64,000 nucleotides of DNA. Origin: Streptomyces sp. NRRL S-87 (GTDB lineage: Bacteria > Actinomycetota > Actinomycetes > Streptomycetales > Streptomycetaceae). Shown in pieces: positions 25,233 through 33,251 of the stretch (positions are counted from its first letter, which is position 1; every line of letters starts with the position of its first letter). The stretch covers positions 1 to 64,000 of the forward strand of contig NZ_JOGB01000034.1 of the NCBI RefSeq assembly GCF_000719335.1, read 5' to 3'. The notes beneath the pieces were generated by a model, which did not search any database, was not told the DNA's origin, and saw nothing but the letters and a program-made list of their open reading frames with translations. Made by a program: the position numbers and the translations under genes.

Positions 25233-25886
25233 CTACGCCGGCTCCAGCACGACGGCCGGCAGGGTGCCGTCCACGATCAGGGCCTTCGGCAGAGAGAGGC
25301 CGAGGAACTGCTCGACGACGCCCAGCGCAGTGTGGTGGACCTCCCTGCGGTCCAGCCCGGGGTCGGGCAGGTCGGCGGCGGTGAACAGGTCCTGGAGGCG
25401 GAGGGCTGTCGCAGCGTCCCCCGCGACCCCCTGGTAGCCCCACGAAGCATCCAGGTGCAGGTTGCACGCGCTCATGAGACGGCCGTCGTGGGCGTACTCG
25501 AACTGCGGGGGCACCGGCTTGCCGTTCTCCTCCTCGTACTCGAGCAGGCAGGCATGCACACCGCCGCGTGAGACAGGCTCCAGAGAGCCGAACTCGCCTT
25601 GCCAGCCTCCGTACGCGACCGCGTACGCCCAGTCTCCCGCACGGCCGAGACGCAGGCCGATGCCGTCGTAGAGGTCTCCGAAGGTGTCGTCCAGGAGCTC
25701 CTCGAGCGAGCTGCCGGTGTGCTCCCCGACGGCCACGGCGACGTATCGCATGTCGTCCACGTTCTCCGCGAGGCGATCGGCGAGTTCTTCCGGAGTGAGA
25801 CCGCGGGCCAGTACCACGTGGTAGCCGCCGAAGGTGATGGACCGGGGCGCAGCAAGCCAGGTTGTTCCGTCTGTCATGGCGGCCAT
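25233..25886 (-). CDS. DUF6461-type hypothetical protein
   Basis: This roughly 217-residue soluble protein has a pattern seen in actinomycete DUF6461 proteins: an early LTPEELADRL helix, an AVGEHTG..LLDDTFGDLYDGIGLRLGRAGDWAYAVAYGGWQGEFGSLEPVSRGG core and a YEYAHDGR-like turn. Function is unknown. The start is ambiguous between ATG 25886 (GAGAG upstream) and ATG 25877; the longer one is reported. It lies just right of the island, on the chromosomal side. Confidence 0.65.
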   Translation of the reverse strand: MAAMTDGTTWLAAPRSITFGGYHVVLARGLTPEELADRLAENVDDMRYVAVAVGEHTGSSLEELLDDTFGDLYDGIGLRLGRAGDWAYAVAYGGWQGEFGSLEPVSRGGVHACLLEYEEENGKPVPPQFEYAHDGRLMSACNLHLDASWGYQGVAGDAATALRLQDLFTAADLPDPGLDRREVHHTALGVVEQFLGLSLPKALIVDGTLPAVVLEPA

Positions 25887-26114
25887 CTTCGCCCAGCTCT
25901 CTGACAACGGGGGGCGGGGCCGTGCGGCCCTTCCGCCACGGCGCGTCGGCGGCTCTTCTGCCGCTCCACGCTCGTCCGGCACGACCGGTGAAGACCGGCC
26001 GGATCGGAAGAGGTTCGTAGGTCCGGGAGCTTTTCAGGCGTGCTGAACCGCCCTGTGTCCGCAGAAGTCCCGCCCGCGGTCGGGGTCGTCGCCGAGCTAA
26101 GGGCTGTCCCGCAA

Positions 26115-26552
26115 CTACTGACCGAGGTGGTCGCCTCTGACCGATGCGATCAGGTCTGGTTCGCCCAGGTGGGCGCGGTTGATCCGCCCGCGGCCTCGGA
26201 CGATGCCTTCTGCAGCGAGTCGATTCCGAAGCCGACGGGGTGCGAGGGCGTCGTTGAAGCTCTCGATGAGGCCTCGGCCCGTATCGGCAAACTCGTAGCG
26301 GACCGCGTACGTGTGGCCCGTGTGCTGCCATTCGCAGCGGACCAGCGGGCGCACAAGGATGGCCTCGAACCAAGCAGCCGTCCGTTCGGCCAGCTCTGCT
26401 GGGTTTCCGACGGCTGTGAAGGTGAACTCAGTTGCCTCCTCCGGCAGTGAGAAGAGCTGGTTGTGGAGCTTGTCTGCGTGGACGACGGTCCCGTTGAAGT
26501 GGGCGCCCACGGTCAGGATTCCCTGGTTGCGCTGCGGATCGACGATGTCCAA
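26115..26552 (-). CDS. Hypothetical protein, possibly truncated
   Basis: About 145 residues starting at TTG 26552. A TAA lies three codons upstream in frame and there is no ribosome site. The protein is soluble, with VVHADKLHNQLFSLPEEATEFTFTAVGNPAELAERTAAWFEAIL, and looks conserved-protein-like. The 3' end runs into TTGCGGGACAGCCCTTAGCTC, which resembles an IS5-type terminal inverted repeat end, so either terminus may have been altered by insertion. No family is recognised. Confidence 0.45.
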   Translation of the reverse strand: MDIVDPQRNQGILTVGAHFNGTVVHADKLHNQLFSLPEEATEFTFTAVGNPAELAERTAAWFEAILVRPLVRCEWQHTGHTYAVRYEFADTGRGLIESFNDALAPRRLRNRLAAEGIVRGRGRINRAHLGEPDLIASVRGDHLGQ

Positions 26553-26620
26553 CCAGTGCCCTTAGACGGTGTCTCACGTGGCGATCTCGTCCCCTGCGGG
26601 GCTGAGGGCGGGCGGAGCCG

Positions 26621-27001
26621 TCAGGACGGCCAGCTGAGCCGGCCGTGCATGACGGTCGGGAGAGACGTGGGCATCTCGTCGGTGACCCAGGCGAACTCCA
26701 GGGCCGCGAGCGTGGCTCCCCGGTCCGCCCATACGAGGATCTCGCCGACGTAGGCGCCGGACGGGTCATGAACGTGCGCGTCCACGGGAACGAGCTCGGT
26801 CGGCAGTGCTGCATGCTCGCACGGTTCCCGGACCTGCAGATCGATGCTCACGGAGTCGGGCCCCCAGACAGCGGTTACCTCGGTGCGGTCCAGCTGACTC
26901 CGCAGTTGCGACGCGCCATCGAACTCCGCCGACAGGATGTGTTCAAGTACTGCGCGCTCGTCGGCGTTCAGCGGTCGCGGGTTGATGGAAAGAGGAGCCA
27001 T
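26621..27001 (-). CDS. Hypothetical protein
   Basis: The 126-residue product from ATG 27001 contains RPLNADERAVLEHILSAEFDGASQLRSQLDRTEVTAVWGPDS and a C-terminal VDAHVHDPSGAYVGEILVWADRGATLAALEFAWVTDE. The alternating strands and final Trp/Leu-rich segment suggest a small alpha+beta fold. The ribosome site is weak. It resembles conserved small proteins of Streptomyces without known function. Upstream DNA to 27286 holds nothing recognisable. Confidence 0.55.
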   Translation of the reverse strand: MAPLSINPRPLNADERAVLEHILSAEFDGASQLRSQLDRTEVTAVWGPDSVSIDLQVREPCEHAALPTELVPVDAHVHDPSGAYVGEILVWADRGATLAALEFAWVTDEMPTSLPTVMHGRLSWPS

Positions 27002-27286
27002 GCGCCCATTCTGAGGTGGAGGGGCAACGAGCCCAAAGCCCCACCGGCCGTCGCCGGGGTGCCCAGCAGCGGCATCATGATCGTTCATGGGTGGGGATCT
27101 GTCGCAGCGGCTCGTGCGCAGCAAACTGCACGTTCTGACCGACGCGTCTTAGTCGGCGCTGCCGCGTTCAACCTTTTCGGGAGGTAAGCGGGGAATTCCT
27201 GGCAGGCGGACCGCGAGTTGCCGGGAGGGAATCCCGGGGTGAATGTGAACGGAGGGGCGGCGTCGAGCGGAAATCTGGAGCGCGTG

Positions 27287-27655
27287 ATGGCGAAGATCAA
27301 GTTCGAGAGCGTGTTCGCGCCGGCCATGGAGGGCCACGGTCAGCGATCGATCATCCTCCGTGTGGACGACGAGGAGGTCTGGGAGGGGCACATCGGCCAG
27401 GGAGAATTCGCCGACATCAACGTGACATTGCCGATCCAGACGCTGTTCGTCGAGTTGGGGACCAGGAGATTCGACGAACACGGAAATCCCGACGGCTTCC
27501 TCAACTACAAGCACCTCGTCGAGATCCCACATCCCGCGGAGGAGGACGTCTGGAAGGTCACGCTCTTCGACGACAACATGACCCGGGCCCTCTTCCGGAG
27601 CCGTATCGAGGGCCTCGGAGGAAAATTCGAACTCGAAGTCTCCTTCCACGGCTGA
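27287..27655 (+). CDS. Hypothetical protein
   Basis: ATG 27287 follows TCTGGAG at 7 nt. The 122-residue product looks like a beta-sandwich: alternating short strands (SIILRVDDEEVWEGHIGQGEFADINVTLPIQTLFVEL) and a KVTLFDDN turn, with no signal peptide. No family is recognised and no role is implied by neighbours. A strong terminator follows 14 nt after the stop. Confidence 0.55.
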   Translation: MAKIKFESVFAPAMEGHGQRSIILRVDDEEVWEGHIGQGEFADINVTLPIQTLFVELGTRRFDEHGNPDGFLNYKHLVEIPHPAEEDVWKVTLFDDNMTRALFRSRIEGLGGKFELEVSFHG

Positions 27656-27668
27656 CCGGGACGACGCG

Positions 27669-27698
27669 CGACGCCCCGGGCGGTGGCCCGGGGCGTCG
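27669..27698. terminator. Bidirectional hairpin terminator
   Basis: CGACGCCCCGGGC-GGTG-GCCCGGGGCGTCG is a perfect 13-bp stem between the convergent hypothetical gene and folD, positioned to end both transcripts. Confidence 0.8.
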
Positions 27699-27747
27699 TG
27701 GTGGCCTTCGCGGCGGCGGAGGGTCGGGCGAGAGGGTCAGGCGAGGG

Positions 27748-28614
27748 TCAGGCGAGGTCGATGCCGAGCTGGGTGGCGGCGGCCTGGACGGTCTGCTCCA
27801 GGAGGACGGCGATGGTCATCGGGCCGACGCCGCCGGGGACCGGGGTGATCAGGGAGGCGACGGCGGCCGCGGAGTCGAAGTGGACGTCGCCCACGTTGCC
27901 CTCGTTGTAGCCGGCGTCCAGGACGACGGCGCCCGGCTTGATGTCCTCGCCCCGGATGAGTTCGGCCTTGCCGACGGCAGCGACCAGGACGTCAGCCTGG
28001 CGGACGATCGACGGCAGGTCGGCGGTGCGGGAGTGGCAGTAGGTGACGGTGGCGTCCTTGGCCAGCAGCAGCATGCCGGCCGGCTTGCCCAGGATGGCGC
28101 TGCGGCCGACGACGACCGCGTGCTTGCCGCGCAGGTCCACGTCGTACTCCTCCAGCAGGCGCATGATGCCGCCGGGGGTGCAGGACACGAAGCCGGGCTC
28201 GCCGAAGCTCATGGCGGCGAAGGAGTGCATGGTGACGCCGTCGACGTCCTTGGACGGGGCGATGGCCTCGAAGGCGGCGCGCTCGTCGATGTGCGCCGGG
28301 ACGGGGTGCTGGAGCAGGATGCCGTGCACCTCGGGGTCCTCGGACAGGGCGGTGATGGCCGCGACCAGCTCCTCGGTGGTGGTCTCGGCCGGCAGCGGCA
28401 CGTGGCGGGACGTGATGCCGGCCTTGGCGCAGCGGTTCCGCTTCATCTTCACGTACGTGACGGAGGCCGGGTCGTCGCCGACGAGGACGGTGGCCAGGCA
28501 GGGCGCGGTGCCGGTGGCCTCGGTGATCTTCCGGGCGTGTTCGGCGGTCCGCTCGGCGATGCGGCGGGCGACGGCGGTGCCGTCCATGAGGCGGGCAGTC
28601 TGGGCAGTCGTCAC
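27748..28614 (-). CDS. folD: FolD, methylenetetrahydrofolate dehydrogenase/cyclohydrolase
   Basis: A bifunctional cytoplasmic enzyme interconverting 5,10-methylene-, methenyl- and 10-formyl-THF. Signatures: SVTYVKMKRNRCAKAGI (with the catalytic Tyr/Lys), GILLQHPVPAHID, and the NADP site VVGRSAILGKPAGMLLL, then CHSRT and PVPGGVGPMTIAVLLEQT. The family usually has GRSxIVGxP; here it is GRSAILGKP. The 288-residue length is normal. It appears monocistronic, closed by the hairpin at 27669-27698. Confidence 0.96.
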   Translation of the reverse strand: MTTAQTARLMDGTAVARRIAERTAEHARKITEATGTAPCLATVLVGDDPASVTYVKMKRNRCAKAGITSRHVPLPAETTTEELVAAITALSEDPEVHGILLQHPVPAHIDERAAFEAIAPSKDVDGVTMHSFAAMSFGEPGFVSCTPGGIMRLLEEYDVDLRGKHAVVVGRSAILGKPAGMLLLAKDATVTYCHSRTADLPSIVRQADVLVAAVGKAELIRGEDIKPGAVVLDAGYNEGNVGDVHFDSAAAVASLITPVPGGVGPMTIAVLLEQTVQAAATQLGIDLA

Positions 28615-28840
28615 GGGGTCTCCTGAACGTCGCTGCGGTCGCGGCTAGCGGTACGCGGTAAACGGTTCGCGGTGTCGCCCAGGCGTGCGGCTGCGACGTA
28701 CGAGGGCCCGTACGGCTCCCCGGTACGCGGGCCGCTCCCCGGTGGTGATCCACCCGAACGCCAGTCACGGCCCGCCGACCACTGTAGTCGAACCGGTAAT
28801 CGGGTGGCAGCCCGGCCCCGACCGCTGGGATGATCGCGAC

Positions 28841-29599
28841 ATGACGCCCACTTTCGACAAACTGGTCGCCGAAGCCGAATCCGTCTCCGTCGAGGGCTGG
28901 GACTTCTCCTGGCTCGACGGCCGCGCCAGCGAGCAGCGGCCGTCCTGGGGGTACCAGCGGATGCTCGGCGAGCGGCTGGCCCGGGCGAGCGCCGCCCTCG
29001 ACATCCAGACCGGCGGCGGCGAGGTGCTCGCCGGGGCCGGGCCGCTGCCGCCCCTCATGGTCGCCACCGAGTCCTGGCCGCCGAACGTCGCGAAGGCGAC
29101 CCGGCTGCTGCACCCGCTCGGTGCCGCGGTGGTCGTGGACCCGGACGAGCCGCCGCTGCCCTTCGGGGACGAGGCGTTCGACCTGGTCAGCAGCCGGCAT
29201 CCGGTGACGATCTGGTGGTCGGAGATCGCGCGGGTGCTGCGCCCCGGCGGCACGTACTTCTCGCAGCAGGTCGGGCCGGCGAGCGTCTTCGAGCTGGTCG
29301 AGTACTTCCTCGGCGCGCAGCCGGAGGAGGTGCGGCGCGCGCGGCACCCGGACGACGCGGTCCGGGACGCGGAGGCCGCGGGCCTGGAGGTCGTGGACCT
29401 GCGCGCGGAGCGGCTGCGCACCGAGTTCGGGGACATCGGGGCGGTGATCTACTTCCTGCGGAAGGTGATCTGGATGGTGCCGGGCTTCACGGTCGCCCGG
29501 TACAAGGACCGACTGCGGGAGCTCCACGACAAGATCGAGGACGAGGGTCCGTTCGTCGCGCACACCGCCCGCTTCCTGATCGAGGCCCGCCGCCCCTGA
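28841..29599 (+). CDS. Class I SAM-dependent methyltransferase
   Basis: This 252-residue protein starts at ATG 28841. It has a methyltransferase-like central sheet: GGGEVLAGAGPLP near motif I, LPFGDEAFDLVSSRHPV and ARVLRPGGTYFSQQVG (motifs IV-V). Motif I is degenerate: LDIQTGGGEVL replaces LDIGTGGG. The start is set because upstream codons have no ribosome site. Substrate unknown. The 226 bp between it and folD carry a divergent promoter region with no gene. Confidence 0.8.
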   Translation: MTPTFDKLVAEAESVSVEGWDFSWLDGRASEQRPSWGYQRMLGERLARASAALDIQTGGGEVLAGAGPLPPLMVATESWPPNVAKATRLLHPLGAAVVVDPDEPPLPFGDEAFDLVSSRHPVTIWWSEIARVLRPGGTYFSQQVGPASVFELVEYFLGAQPEEVRRARHPDDAVRDAEAAGLEVVDLRAERLRTEFGDIGAVIYFLRKVIWMVPGFTVARYKDRLRELHDKIEDEGPFVAHTARFLIEARRP

Positions 29600-29690
29600 T
29601 CGACGCCCGCCGACCGCGACCCACACCCGCCGTCGACGCCCGCCGCCCCCCGTCGACGCCCGCCGCGCCTGGTCGACGGCGCCGCGCGGC
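29600..29690. repeat. CGACGCCCGCCG short tandem repeats
   Basis: CGACGCCCGCCG and variants recur four to five times (about 29602, 29632, 29653 and 29673) just after the methyltransferase stop. This is noncoding and probably slippage-derived. The rest of the 421-bp gap (to 30020) is the sigma-gene promoter and leader. Confidence 0.55.
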
Positions 29691-29740
29691 CCCACCCACG
29701 GCGGACTACTGACGCGCGCACGCCAATCCGGCCACCCCCC

Positions 29741-29767
29741 GGGAATGACGCTCCGGTCCGTCGCGTT
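29741..29767 (+). promoter_or_regulatory. Sigma-R-type promoter upstream of hrdB
   Basis: GGGAAT (29741-29746) is followed by exactly 18 nt and GTT (29765-29767), the sigma-R consensus GGAAT-N18-GTT. It lies about 250 bp upstream of the hrdB start. In S. coelicolor one hrdB promoter is known to be sigma-R-dependent, which links principal-sigma supply to thiol stress. Confidence 0.75.
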
Positions 29768-30020
29768 GACGCTCCCGAGGGGACACATCGGGCGGTAAGG
29801 GGGCGGATGCTGCGGGGGGCGGAACGGTTGTCTCCCGGGAGCGTGGCGCAGGTCACTCAATTCCGTGCGTAACGAATCGACTCGGGCCGCCGATGAACCG
29901 ACAGGTGTCCTCGTGCGGCCCAGTTGGACCGACCCGGTGGAAGCCGGATTGGTCCCGCGTCCTGCTGTCGCGCGATGATGTCCCGCCCGTCCTTAATCTG
30001 TTCGCAACGAGAGGCTCCTT

Positions 30021-31519
30021 GTGTCGCTCAGCCCGTCCCGTACGTTCCCGCCGGAGATCGCCGAATCCGAGGCCCTCGTCGCGCTCGTCGAGCGCGGCCG
30101 CGAGCAGGGTCACATCAACGGTGACGACGTGCGCATGGCCTTCGAGGCCGGCCGCATCCCGGTGGACCAGTGGAAGCGGGTCCTGCGCAGCCTGAACCAG
30201 GTCCTGGACGAGGAGGGGGTGGCCCTGCACGTCAGCGCCGCGCCCGCCGCCAAGACCGCCGCCAAGAAGCCGCGCAAGGCCGCGGCCGCCACGACCCGCA
30301 GCGTGGCCAAGAAGACCACTCCGACCGCCGCGCCGCGCCCCATCGGCGTGCGCAGCGCCAAGGCCACCGCGGCCGCCGCCGCGGCCGCCGCTGCCGCCCC
30401 CGCGGCGGCGATATCCGCTCAGCCGCAGGCCCCGGCCGCCGAGGGCACCGCCGTGGCCGACCCGGCCGCCGAGCCGAAGAAGCGCACCGTCAAGAAGGCC
30501 GCCGCCAAGAAGACGGTGGCCGCCAAGAAGACCGCCGCGAAGAAGACCACGGCCAAGGACGCCGACCCGGCTGCCGAGGAGATCAACCTCGAGGGCGAGG
30601 ACTGGGCCGCGGAGATCACCGGCGGCGCCGCCGAGGAGCCCGAGGAGGACGAGTCGAAGGCGGGCGGCGCCGGCTTCGTGCTGTCCGACGAGGACGACGA
30701 CGACGCCCCGGCGCAGACCGTCATGGTGGCCGGCGCCACCGCCGACCCGGTCAAGGACTACCTGAAGCTGATCGGAAAGGTGCCGCTGCTCAACGCCGAG
30801 CAGGAGGTCGAGCTGGCCAAGCGCATCGAGGCCGGCCTCTTCTCCGAGTTCATCCTGGACGAGGACGAGGCGAACGAGCTCGAGCGCGGCTACAAGCGCG
30901 AGCTGGAGATCCTCGTCGAGGACGGCAAGCGCGCGAAGAACCACCTGCTGGAGGCCAACCTCCGCCTCGTGGTCTCGCTCGCCAAGCGCTACACCGGCCG
31001 CGGCATGCTCTTCCTGGACCTGATCCAGTCCGCATCCCCGTGCACATGGTCGAGATCATCAACAAGCTCGCCCGCGTGCAGCGCCAGATGCTCCAGGACC
31101 TGGGCCGCGAGCCCACCCCGGAGGAGCTGGGCAAGGAGCTCGACATGACCCCCGAGAAGGTCATCGAGGTCCAGAAGTACGGGCGCGAGCCGATCTCCCT
31201 GCACACCCCGCTGGGTGAGGAGGGCGACAGCGAGTTCGGTGACCTCATCGAGGACTCCGAGGCGGTCGTGCCGGCCGACGCGGTCTCCTTCACCTTCCTC
31301 CAGGAGCAGCTGCAGTCGATCCTCGGCACGCTCTCCGAGCGCGAGGCCGGTGTCGTGTCCATGCGGTACGGCCTGAACGACGGCCAGCCGAAGACGCTGG
31401 ACGAGATCGGCCGCGTGTACGGGGTCACCCGCGAGCGGATCCGGCAGATCGAGTCCAAGACCATGTCGAAGCTGCGCCACCCGTCCCGCTCCCAGGTGCT
31501 GCGCGACTACCTCGACTAG
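30021..31519 (+). pseudogene. hrdB: Principal RNA polymerase sigma factor HrdB/RpoD, with internal deletion and frameshift
   Basis: The first part (GTG 30021 to about 31028) gives the HrdB N-terminus ([17 protein letters not shown]), a Lys/Ala-rich acidic linker, region 1.2 ([28 protein letters not shown]) and region 2.1 up to LFLDLIQ. The frame then shifts. From 31034 a different frame encodes [20 protein letters not shown], region 3 and region 4 ending [10 protein letters not shown]. Between them HrdB proteins have 45 residues (regions 2.2-2.4: core binding, promoter melting, -10 recognition); only 5 nt remain here, a net loss of 130 bp. Restoring 130 bp gives a clean 542-residue HrdB frame. 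As written it cannot make a working sigma factor. Since hrdB is essential, an assembly or sequencing error, or another intact copy, must be considered. Confidence 0.9.
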
Positions 31520-31557
31520 TCGCACCGCGCCCGGTCCCGGCGACCCGGCGGCACGTA

Positions 31558-31597
31558 CCGGAGGCCCGGCCCCCTCGCGAGGGGGCCGGGCCTCCGG
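31558..31597. terminator. Strong bidirectional hairpin after hrdB
   Basis: A perfect 19-bp stem (CCGGAGGCCCGGCCCCCTC and its complement) with a GC loop (31577-31578) sits between the convergent hrdB and permease genes. Confidence 0.88.
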
Positions 31598-31666
31598 CCG
31601 TCGCGCCGTGAGCGGCAGCGACGCCCCCTGCGGGATCAGGAAGGCCGGGTCCCGGCCGCTGCCCGG

Positions 31667-33175
31667 TTACCGCCAGGCGGGCCCGGGTACGGTCGCCCCG
31701 GCGGGCTCCCGTACCGCCTCCTCCACGGCCTCCCGCTCGGGCTCCCCCACCGCGGCCCCGCGTACGGCCTCCCGCTCGGGCTCCCCCACCACGGCCTCCC
31801 GTTCGGTCTCCGGTACGCGATCGCCCGCGGCCCGGTCGCGGCGGGCGGCCATCCAGGCGTACACGGCCACACCGGCGAAGAGGAACAGCACGCCCTGGTA
31901 CACGGCCGCGTACCCGGAACCCGCCACCAGCCAGACCGAGAAGGCGAAGGCCCCGCCGGCCAGGGCGGTGTCGCGGACCAGTCGGCCGCGCCGGACCCGC
32001 TCGCGCTGCCCGGAGACGAGGAAGTAGAGCTGGGCGGCGCTGGAGAGCAGGTACGGCACGGTGGCGGTGAAGGTGGTGACCAGCACCAGCGTCTCGAAGA
32101 CCCCGCCCGCCCCGAACGCGTAGTTGTACACGGTCAGGGACGAGGCGAGCACGGTGGTGACGAGCACGCCCGCCACCGGCACGCCGCGCCGCTTGACGGT
32201 GAACACCCGCGGGAACAGGCCGTCGTGGGCGGCCGCGTACGGGGTCTGGGCGCTCAGCAGCGTCCACCCGTTGAGCGCGCCGGTCATGGACACGAGGGCC
32301 GCGACGGCGACGGCCGTGCCGCCCCAGGTGCCGCCGAACATGGCGTCCACGGCGGCCGAGAACGGCGCCTGGGAGGCGACGAGTTCGTCGTGCGCGACCA
32401 GGCCGAACACGGCGAGGGTGCCCAGCAGGTAGACCAGTGCGGCACCGAGGGTGCCGAGCACCGTGGCGCGGCCGACGTTGCGGCGGGGGTCGCGGACCTC
32501 GCCGGCGCTCACGGCGGCGGACTCCACGCCCAGGTAGCTGAAGAGCAGGATCGCCGCGGAGGCCGAGACGGCGCCGAGGGTGCTGTGGCCCTCGGTGCGG
32601 AACGGTCCGAGGTGGGCGGGGTCGAAGAAGAACAGCCCGCCGACCGCGACCAGCAGCAGGGGCACGAACTTCAGCACGGTGGCGACGAGCTGGACCGCGC
32701 CCACGTACCGGGTGCCGGCCAGGTTGGCCAGCGCCGGCAGCCACTGCACCAGCAGCGCGGCCGCGCACATGGTCAGCGGGCTGCCGCCGACCGGGAGGAG
32801 CACGTCGAGGTAGCCGACGGCGGCCACGGCCAGGGCCGCGTTCGACACCCAGGTGGTGATCCAGTAGCTCCAGGCGGCGAGGAAGCCGGCGAAGTCGCCG
32901 AACGCGGCGCGCGCGTACACGTACGGGCCGCCGGTCTGCGGATGCCGCTCGGCCAGCCGGCCGAAGACCAGGGCGAGGGCGATGGCGCCGGCGGTCAGCA
33001 CGCCGAAGGCGACGAGGCTGACGGTGCCGAACGGCGCCACGCTCGCGGGGAGCAGGAAGATCCCGCCACCGATGATGTTGCCCATGACCAGGGCGGTGGC
33101 GACCGGAAGACCGAATCGCCGGGTGTGGGGGCTCGTGGCCCGCTCGGACGTCTCATGCGCAGGGGTGGGCGTCAT
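31667..33175 (-). CDS. APC-family amino acid permease
   Basis: This 502-residue, 12-segment transporter carries the APC landmark GNIIGGGIFLLPASV in the first unwound helix, the GPYVYARAAFG loop, and SYLGVESAAVSAGEVRDPRRNVGRAT. Overall it resembles AdiC/PotE-like antiporters for basic amino acids or polyamines. The C-terminal cytoplasmic tail is unusual: tandem EPEREAV-type repeats (EREAVVGEPEREAVRGAAVGEPEREAV) that follow DNA repeats at about 31700-31810 and probably expand by slippage. Substrate is not deducible. Monocistronic, convergent with hrdB. Confidence 0.88.
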   Translation of the reverse strand: MTPTPAHETSERATSPHTRRFGLPVATALVMGNIIGGGIFLLPASVAPFGTVSLVAFGVLTAGAIALALVFGRLAERHPQTGGPYVYARAAFGDFAGFLAAWSYWITTWVSNAALAVAAVGYLDVLLPVGGSPLTMCAAALLVQWLPALANLAGTRYVGAVQLVATVLKFVPLLLVAVGGLFFFDPAHLGPFRTEGHSTLGAVSASAAILLFSYLGVESAAVSAGEVRDPRRNVGRATVLGTLGAALVYLLGTLAVFGLVAHDELVASQAPFSAAVDAMFGGTWGGTAVAVAALVSMTGALNGWTLLSAQTPYAAAHDGLFPRVFTVKRRGVPVAGVLVTTVLASSLTVYNYAFGAGGVFETLVLVTTFTATVPYLLSSAAQLYFLVSGQRERVRRGRLVRDTALAGGAFAFSVWLVAGSGYAAVYQGVLFLFAGVAVYAWMAARRDRAAGDRVPETEREAVVGEPEREAVRGAAVGEPEREAVEEAVREPAGATVPGPAWR

Positions 33176-33251
33176 GGGGTGGTACAGGCCTTACGTCGTG
33201 CTCCGTTGCGAAAACCCGACCATGGTCCGGTACTCCGCAGGAGCCGCAAAA

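Noticed and set aside
26090-26120. IS5-type terminal inverted repeat (GAGCTAAGGGCTGTCCCGCA)
   Set aside because: The sequence resembles such an end, but no partner repeat or transposase was found between 24.4 and 27.3 kb, so no insertion sequence is called.
31021-31040. Programmed frameshifting as the explanation for the hrdB break
   Set aside because: No slippery sequence is present, and a frameshift alone would not restore the 45 missing residues of regions 2.2-2.4.
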